Shown here: positions 57,089 through 64,000 of the stretch, piece by piece
Layout of the letters: every line of letters begins with the position of its first letter
Position numbering within the stretch: the stretch's first letter is position 1
Assembly: GCA_020744225.1 (NCBI GenBank)
Contig: JAGMWG010000020.1
Coordinates: 682,001 to 746,000, forward strand
DNA: 64,000 nucleotides
Direction of reading: 5' to 3'
Source of the DNA: Paraphoma chrysanthemicola
Taxonomy: Eukaryota; Ascomycota; Dothideomycetes; Pleosporales; Phaeosphaeriaceae
Program-made: the position numbers and the translations under genes
The notes under the pieces: model-generated
What the model saw: the letters and a program-made list of their open reading frames with translations, nothing else
The model's database searches: none
Told to the model about the DNA's origin: nothing

Positions 57089-58755
57089 ATGTCTGGCTGG
57101 CGTGTCCTCCAGCTCTCCGAGCAGCCTGACAGCCAGCATATTCCGCAGCTACTTGTCAAGCCAGACTTCGGTTCAGCCTCATACAAGGTTCATCTCACGT
57201 GCCTCAGCAACATATGGAGCGAGCAGCTCGATCTGGACGGCATTGTGACCCGAGCTTCCCAGGAGCAATCGCCCATTGAAGTCAGCAAACACGACACTGC
57301 GCAGCTTGCCATCCTGCTCGACAACGTGAAAAAGTCGCTAGAGTCCTCTGATGGCAATGAGGCAGTCTGCCGCATCACTCGAAACGGGGATGACGACCTC
57401 ACCTTGCACACCACCATTGCTCTACCGAAGCCGCTTGACTCCCTGACTTGGAAATTCCACTTGACCCGGCAGCCGTCTACGACGCTCAAAAATGAACTGA
57501 TTCTGCCTCTCCTTATCTCCTCTCACATTCAACATGAGCGCATTGCTGGCCTCGTCTCGACAATCAAAGACAAGGATAGGGCAATCACTCGACTGGTGGA
57601 TCAGTATGAGTCTAGCAATCTCGACCTCGCTGCAGCTTTTCCTGTCATCAGTGGTCTGAAGTCCGGCAGGAGGGTCATCAAACGTGAGCAAGCGGTGAAG
57701 CACGTTCCCGCTCCGCAGCCTTTCCGCGAAGATGCATACCGGCAAGAGACAGCACAATTGAGCGATTCAAATGTCAGCACCCTAGGGCTGTTCCAGCAAG
57801 CGCTTTCCGAGTGCCATCCCGAGGTACCTTCTCAACTGAAGTCGAAAGGTGGAGCCGAGCACTTGGAGTGGTGGTCTAAAGTTTCCCAACGACTTACCCA
57901 GATCAAACCTTTGGTGAAGAGCAAACCCAAGGTGCCCAAATCTACCGTTCAGCCACAGAAGGAGACTACTCCCGTGAGCGATGACGAAACGGAGGATGAG
58001 TTTGAGACGCATGCAAATTTCAAGGTTTGTCCGTTGTAAAAGGCAATTGAGCTTTGCTGACGGTGGTCCAGACCCGAGCACTACCCGCGGATACAAACAA
58101 GGCCTCTCGTCCACCACCAAAACCCCCAGCGCATGAGCCCGATAGTGAAGATGACGCGACAGAAGATGAGGATGATCTTGATGCTCCCATCAAAAGTCAG
58201 AGCAGTCAACTTGCCACCAAAACTCAGAAGCAGCGACCTGTGCGAACAAGGTCGCCCAGTACCGATAACGCCTCTCTACCGGAAGTAGATAGCCCGCCCA
58301 TGCTAAAGCCAAAAGCAGGGAAAGGGTTCCGAATAGGAGGCAAGGCCAAAGCAGCTACAGCCAAAACTGCACCTACGCCCGAAAAGGAGAGAGATGTTAC
58401 GCCAGATTCTGTTACTCACGCACGACCGTCTTCGAACAACACCAATGCTAGTATGACAGCTACTCCGCCTAAGACCAAGAGGAACTTCAAGATTGGAGGC
58501 AAAAGCCGGACCGCTGATAACGAGACCTCCCAAGGGCCTGCCATGACTGACCGCACTAGAGCTACGCTGTCACCACACGTTCACGCCCCTTCTTCGCCGC
58601 CGATGAGGCCGATGAAGGAGGAATCTCCCGACGTGGAAGAAGAGCATGAAGAAACACCAGAGGAGAAGGCTGAGAGGAGACGAGCAGAGCTGAAAAGGAA
58701 GACGGAAGAAGCGGCCAAGAAGCAGGCGCAGAGCAAGAAGAAGAGGCGCTTCTAG
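57089..58755 (+). CDS. nej1: Non-homologous end-joining factor XLF/Nej1
   Basis: Two exons: 57089-58024 and 58072-58755 (47-bp intron, TGCTGACG branch), 539 residues. The N-terminal head domain begins MSGWRVLQLSEQPDSQHIPQ, followed by SNIWSEQLDLDGIVTRASQE and the coiled-coil stalk (ISSHIQHERIAGLVSTIKDK, ITRLVDQYESSNLDLAAAFP), typical of fungal XLF. The long tail is disordered, with two copies of a GFRIGGK/NFKIGGK-like motif and a basic, Glu-rich end finishing KKKRRF, reminiscent of the Ku-binding motif of XLF tails. XLF/Nej1 works with Lif1/XRCC4 and DNA ligase IV to seal double-strand breaks in the nucleus. Confidence 0.92.
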
Positions 58756-59226
58756 GGATCGTAAGCAATTCATGATACCCGGGTAATATTGATGTTGAAG
58801 TTTTCGGTGTGCAGATGATGACCACTTTTCTACATCATCTCCTTGTGCCTTTCTACTGCATTGTCGCGTGCGCTGGTGATTGCGAGACGCTCATGTTCTC
58901 TACGTGCGTGCTATTGTACTCGGTGAATGGAGCCAACCAAGCGCGCCATCCACGTCTTCCTTGCTGGGTGAAGGCGGTGTTGGCGCGGCTACGCTGGTGT
59001 CATCCCGCTTTTGTGTGCTTCTCGCGCCTTCCTCCACCTTCACCTGGCTGGATCATCGGATCCTGCGCGTTTGCAGACCGCCGCTCCCTGATGCACTGAC
59101 TTTCCCCCGACTTGGCCCTCTCCTACCTCCGTCAACACTTCAACTTGGACAACACATTGATCTTGCCTGCCCGTTATCATCATGTGCCAATATAGTAGGC
59201 GCCCTCATGTCTCTGTTATCCTTCAG
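58756..59226. other. Short intergenic region
   Basis: Contains the 5' part of the next gene, but its first exon could not be fixed. Confidence 0.45.
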
Positions 59227-62200
59227 CTGCTGACTCTGCGCAGACTACATCTACGCGTCAACGTGTCGCCACGCCGACTTTTACAGAACATCCTACTGCG
59301 ACAGGGCGGAAGCAATCGGCCTGCCCAGACAGTAAGTCGGCGCTCCCATTTTTCCTCATTCTCATAGCTTATGCAGGCAGCGACAGTCATTCGCCGAACG
59401 GTGACAGTGCGAACAACGAACCAGACAACCTGCCTGGCCCTCCATCTTCACAAACATCAGCATCTTCCGCACCCAGAAACAGCTCTTCGCATTCGCATAG
59501 TCAGCAGCATTCCCACAACATGTCAACACTCGCCCGTTCTGGACCCGGAACGCCATTCGCCAAGCATGGTCACTCACCGCGACACCACGAGCACTTGCAG
59601 CAGATTGCTAGTTCGATCCCACGCTCAGCATTTGAGCAAGATGGTGATGGCGATACAGAGCTCGACGACGTCCATATCGGCGCAACTATGAATCCTCAGG
59701 TCTCTTATCATGGAGTCGACATTGCCTTGGATGCACAGTCGTCCTCGCCTTTGGACGGTAAGCATCTTCGCTCTGACGCCCGTAACATGCCATTTGGTGG
59801 TGATGGACAGTCTGACACGGCTGAAGAGTCTCTCGAATGTCACATGGACACCTCCCACGCAAAAGCCGACCGCAGCACCGGGTCTCACACCGGTACTGCA
59901 CAAGGTCCCTCTAGCCCGCGTAAGCCTATTCCATCCCAATGGCTGCCAACGAACAGCGGCCCCAAGCTTGCAACAGCTCAGCGTGCGAAGGAGCGAGGAC
60001 ACAAGAGAGGCTCCGTGAGTGGTTCGCCGGTCGAGGCTAGGACACTGCATGGAGCGCGCAGCTCTGTAGACCTGGCAAGTAGACACGGATCGGAGGCACC
60101 GACCTTCCTTACCAAGGAAACCCTGGCTGCTGTTGATACCGACATCACGTCGCCCACGAACGGCCACAGTCCGACAAAGCGCATGTCCACCAGGCCCGCT
60201 TGGCAGAGTCCGAAGTCATCGGACTTGCGCGAGAGCCCGCGGCAGCATTCGTCGATCGATGTGAAGACATCACCAAACAGAATTGCGTTGCTGACTCCAG
60301 AGGTGGCAACCACCACTCACCGGCGTGGTCCTAGCAGCGTTGCAACATCGACCGACGGAACTGTCTATCACTCTGCTGCAGGTTCGCCCATCAAGGGTAC
60401 CACTGGCTTGGTTTCGCCGGTAAGGAGTTCTGCCGACTCAGATCTTAGCTATAAGACGAGTGCAGAGGTCCTTGACGATGAACATACTCACATTCCATAT
60501 TTGCGATTGAACGCTGACATTGAGGATGAGCAGAGAGCCCGAGTAAGTCGAGCGTCGAGTGTCAAAGCGGCTACGATTGGCAGGGCGAGCTCGAGCCGCC
60601 CCAAACTACAACTGGATACAGCGTTCGCTTCGACTCGCAGCCATGCTGGTGACCAATCATCGGCCTCAGCGACGAGCAGTTCTGCAGCCAGCAATAGTCC
60701 CTGGAGTCCTGCGTCGATTTCTCGAATCCCTCGCGCAGCTGGAGGAAGTGCGGCATCAACTGCGTTTGGCCCCACGCGCAGCTCAACGTTGAAGAAAACA
60801 CAGTCCTTGAAGACGCTGACTTCCCCTAAATTCCAAGCGGGCCAGGCCACGCAACCCCAGGCGAAAAACGCAGTCCCTACACGCCATGTCCGGACTGTCG
60901 ATAGCTCAGGTAGCACACCCATCCTCTCGAGACGGTCTACAGCTGGCAGCGTCGATACCACCACATCTACAATTGTTCAGCATACTGACAAGAGCTCAGC
61001 GGATCGCGTTCCGAACATGGTAGATCAAGTGGCTTCGCTCCTTCGCAGGTCGAGCATGGATGTGCAACATGAATCTTTACTCCACAGCCCCGAGAACTAT
61101 CATAAGCAAGGCTCGAGGGCTTCAAGCATGTCCACTGTCAAGGCTACACCGGCCATTCAAGATCCAGCCATCATTGATTCCGCCATCATCTACAGCAAGA
61201 AATCTGGCACCTTTGGTACGACTTCCGATCGGCCTTTCTACAACCCACCGATCATTGTCATGTTGGCTCACGGTTTTGACTTAGGCACATTGCGCTCCGA
61301 TATGTCGCACCCACGGATTGCATCAAGGACCCCAAGCACCGCAACGGTCGACACACGAGATGTGTCTCCCACTAGAGGCAGGTCCGAACAGTACGTTTCT
61401 ACTGGACACCGCCAAGCGGAAAGCGTGCACTCATTGCCATCCAGCCTCGGATCCGATTTACGTGCGACTGCACCAGCGTTCGTCCCTCATACGCCAGCAG
61501 AATCAGAATCAGGGCCATCCAAAGCCAGCTCAGCCGCCACAGTCGATCCTGCGATAGATCTGCTCGGAGCCCAGGCATTCGAGCTGGATATGTATGGTAT
61601 TCCGTGGTTCTATTACATGAATCAGGTGCAGTTTGCCTACCAGCAAGGTTTTCATAACGGTCGCGCGAGGTCTCCCAAGAAGTTTCGTGCGAGAAAGAAC
61701 CGTCTCTCTGACTCATCGCCAGCCAGTCCTCACCTCCCCGATCAAGGTCAGGCTACTGGTCCTCCAGCAGGACCTAGCGGGCCACGACTTTCGGAGATGC
61801 CACCCCCAGCATCGACCGTACCGTTGGCTGAACAGCGTGCACGTCAGCAACGAGATAGCAGTGCTACGGGTCATCGTACACCCTCTACGTCTAACACGAG
61901 CGAGAATGGATTTGGACAAGAACAATACTGCTCACCCTTCTCTGCGCAAAAGAAGATAATCGACGAACAACAAGCTCTGCGCAACACCACCAACACTACT
62001 CGTGGGCCTGCACTCGACCTCACTTCGATCCGTAACGTTGCGCCGCCTCACACATCTGGCAACTTGCAGGCCTATGGCGGATACAACAATACCCTACCGA
62101 ATCGCAACAACTTCAACGCGCGCCGCTTTTTCAACCGCAGCGACAACGGCCTCTACAGCTACGGCGGCCGCGGCACAGTCGGCGTCCCGGTGCAGAACAT

Positions 62201-62414
62201 TGCCTTCCCAGACCCGGTCCCTCCACAGGGCAGACCTACTGCACCGCACGGCAACATGCAGATCGAGAACGCGACAGCTACGAATGAGCTTTGTCAAGGA
62301 TACCGTCAGATTCGTGGCAGCGAGGCTTGTGGCATGGTTGATATCATCATCGCAGCTGAGAGGGGAGGCGGGCAGGCGTGTAATGCATGCGTGCCGGATC
62401 ATCCTCTGCTCTGA
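59227..62414 (+). CDS. Large Ser/Thr-rich disordered protein, unknown
   Basis: Plus-strand frame of about 1000 residues. An upstream exon ends at the GTAAGT donor at 59332 and joins at 59377 (45-bp intron) to text continuous with MSTLARSGPGTPFAKHGHSP. The ATG at 59520 is the first internal Met and the fallback start; the true start is probably further upstream, in an exon that I could not settle. The protein is extremely rich in Ser, Thr, Pro and Arg with many SP/TP sites, so likely a phosphorylated, disordered regulator. Short blocks look conserved: DMYGIPWFYYMNQVQFAYQQ and RPFYNPPIIVMLAHGF; near the C-terminus NFNARRFFNRSDNGLYSYGG resembles an RNA-binding RGG-type patch. No catalytic domain. 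The stop is at 62412-62414. Confidence 0.6.
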
Positions 62415-63459
62415 GCTGAGGCCTTGGCTCGTGTGTATCTTGGCTTTCGACCTTTGGATACAAGCGCAACGTTTGAGTTTTCGACCTGAACGGAAATGAG
62501 TGGAGGATTGAAAAGGGATGAGTATTGGTAACTTCCACGTTTTCTTGGGTTGACATGGCTATGGAGAGTATGACTTGCATTCGGTGGGTTTAGAATGGAA
62601 CAGGGATTGATGGGGTTGGAGGGTATGATTACGATGGATGATTAACGAATGCATGATTCAACTTGAGATTACCGATTTTGAAGCTGATGAACTACGTGCT
62701 TGTATTTAATCCGTGTCACGTAGCATTTGACAAGATATGCTATGCGACGTCGAAGTGCTGCTGAGGGGGTGTGTGAGCTGAAAGTTCGGGAATATGACGA
62801 TATACGACATGCTTTGAGAATGGAAAATTTGGGAAATGCGGTCGCGGGTAGGGTGGATGGAAGTCGGCGTTTGAGGGTTGTGGTGGGATGTGTTCTCTGC
62901 CGTAGCACGCTACGGAAAGAGTCAAATTGCTTGCGGCAGTATTTAGTAGCTTAAAACTCTTGAAATACAAGATTAAGTTGTACTATGTGGGAGAATGAAC
63001 ATATGCATGGAGATCATGAAGGAGGTAATAACGTGAGTGATCACGTACTCAAGACGAGAGGCTTGGCCTCTCGAATCATGGAGCCTTTTTTAAGCCGATC
63101 AGAGTATATAACTTAAGCTGATCAGCTTCTTTCTCATGTAGAATCAAACAATCTTAACATAATATTTGTACTAGTTTAATTGCTACAAGTTTCCAGCATT
63201 TACAGACTATCTTTGCACCATTGTAAGTGATAAGCATTGCGATTTCATACGATTCCTCCTCCTAGGCGCGGTACGGTGAGCGTTAAAGGAGAAAGGCTAG
63301 TTGTTTTACAATTTAAGAATAATGAGAGAAACTAAATTACAGAACTACTTGATGAGAGCAACTAGTATAACTGAGGAACAACTAGCAAATCTATGGAATT
63401 GACGGATGAAGTCGGGTTCAGTCCAACTCCGTCTAAGCTGCCTACCAGGATCTCAGTAT
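62415..63459. other. A/T-rich intergenic region with small inverted repeats
   Basis: Contains an 8-bp stem hairpin at 63055-63073 (CGAGAGGC, loop TTG, GCCTCTCG) and a 14-bp perfect palindrome at 63115-63128 (AAGCTGATCAGCTT). No gene. Increasing A/T content to about 63440 suggests old, mutated repeat DNA. Confidence 0.5.
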
Positions 63460-64000
63460 TCAAACTGCATTGATAACTTGATCAATCCTTGATGCTTTAA
63501 AAGATTCGGTAAGTTTCGTCGAAATTGTGTTGAAAGCCTTGCGTGTTGTTCCGGCTGAATTGTCCTCCCGTTCCCCAACATTCTCGTATACAGGGCCACC
63601 CTGCCATACCATGGATCGCTTGAAAGCAAATCGCAGCCTCCCAACGAGCCAGAATCTTTCTGCCGTCCGTGTCTCCATTCGCAGCACTGCTTCTCGGCAT
63701 AAAGTTTGCGTCGAAGATTGGTATGAGCACAAGACGGCTCGTTGCATGCCGCCCTCTGAGCCACACAGCAGAGCTACGACTGGGGGTCGCTCGGCTAGAA
63801 ACATGGTCACCGTCATGGTGAATGTGTCCACTAGAGTGAAGACCTTCAAGTCGTCGGGGCTATTTTTTGCCGTGCATGCGTTCATTACAAGCTTTGCGGT
63901 TTCCGCATCCGTCGTGGGATCAAGTCCAATGCATTCTCCATGATCGCCCGGCTTGTGTCGCGATAGAGTGCTGCCGTAAGGACTCCATGTTAGACGGTTC
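63460..64000 (-). CDS. Partial gene running off the right end, unknown
   Basis: From the right edge an open minus-strand frame runs to a stop at 63460-63462. Readable text includes GDHGECIGLDPTTDAETAKL, FTLVDTFTMTVTMFLAERPP, VVALLCGSEGGMQRAVLCSY, FWLVGRLRFAFKRS. Composition and the absence of stops over 180 codons favour a real 3' exon, although the reverse strand also holds a 138-codon frame. The first ATG inside is at 63885, but similarity in style continues upstream of it, so the start lies outside the window. I do not recognise the family. Confidence 0.45.
   Translation of the reverse strand, partial: NRLTWSPYGSTLSRHKPGDHGECIGLDPTTDAETAKLVMNACTAKNSPDDLKVFTLVDTFTMTVTMFLAERPPVVALLCGSEGGMQRAVLCSYQSSTQTLCREAVLRMETRTAERFWLVGRLRFAFKRSMVWQGGPVYENVGEREDNSAGTTRKAFNTISTKLTESFKASRIDQVINAV

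Noticed and set aside
63527..63943. 138-codon plus-strand frame opposite the edge gene
   Set aside because: Its composition is less protein-like than the minus-strand text, which is open to the window edge.
1..64000. tRNA, rRNA or CRISPR elements
   Set aside because: No tRNA A/B-box arrangement with a convincing cloverleaf, no rRNA text and no regularly spaced repeats with unique spacers were found.

Overview
The window reads as nuclear DNA of a filamentous ascomycete (Pezizomycotina, most likely a Dothideomycete). Genes are split by short introns of about 45-125 bp with GTRNGT donors and CTRAC branch points. The families present are typically fungal: Zn2Cys6 factor, Crh-type GH16, PigL_N-type domain, 2EXR-like proteins, an NB-ARC/TPR STAND protein, pectinases and an ERG5-type P450. 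There are no bacterial-style operons, rRNA or recognisable tRNA genes. The class assignment is an inference from family content.

Positions 1-9.5 kb are mostly a gene graveyard. After one intact secreted Cys-rich STIG1-like gene come several broken fragments: a Crypton-like tyrosine-recombinase tail, a TIM-barrel enzyme broken by a 31-bp tandem duplication, an unrecognised fragment, a 19-bp minisatellite, and a TPR-kinase gene of about 1.6 kb killed by many in-frame stops, nearly all of which can be read as CAA/CAG to TAA/TAG. That pattern points to repeat-induced point mutation (RIP).

Positions 9.5-25 kb hold ordinary genes: an Srk1/Rck2-type MAPK-activated kinase, two unrecognised low-complexity proteins, a frameshifted 2EXR-like gene, a small Cys/His protein and a GPI-anchored Crh cell-wall transglycosylase. 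At 26-29 kb a PigL_N-like coiled-coil protein is followed, with a 4-bp overlap, by a second 2EXR-like gene that also carries a frameshift.

At 30-33.5 kb lies a complete five-exon fungal NLR: alpha/beta-hydrolase (GHSLGG) + NB-ARC + five near-identical 42-residue TPRs. This is an allorecognition/immunity-type architecture. A small unrecognised ORF is divergent to it.

From 35 to 49 kb there is a loose pectin-use neighbourhood: pectinesterase, divergent Zn2Cys6 factor, ERG5-like P450 with an altered haem motif, methionine-permease-like transporter, a small HTC-repeat protein, a secreted GH43 enzyme and an exo-polygalacturonase with a GC-AG intron. The far right carries conserved housekeeping genes: an atypical forkhead factor, the splicing factor Cactin head-to-head with the NHEJ factor XLF/Nej1, a large disordered protein, and a partial gene running off the right end.

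Exon boundaries were worked out by hand from splice consensus and reading-frame continuity. Family names rest on motif recognition, not on a database search.
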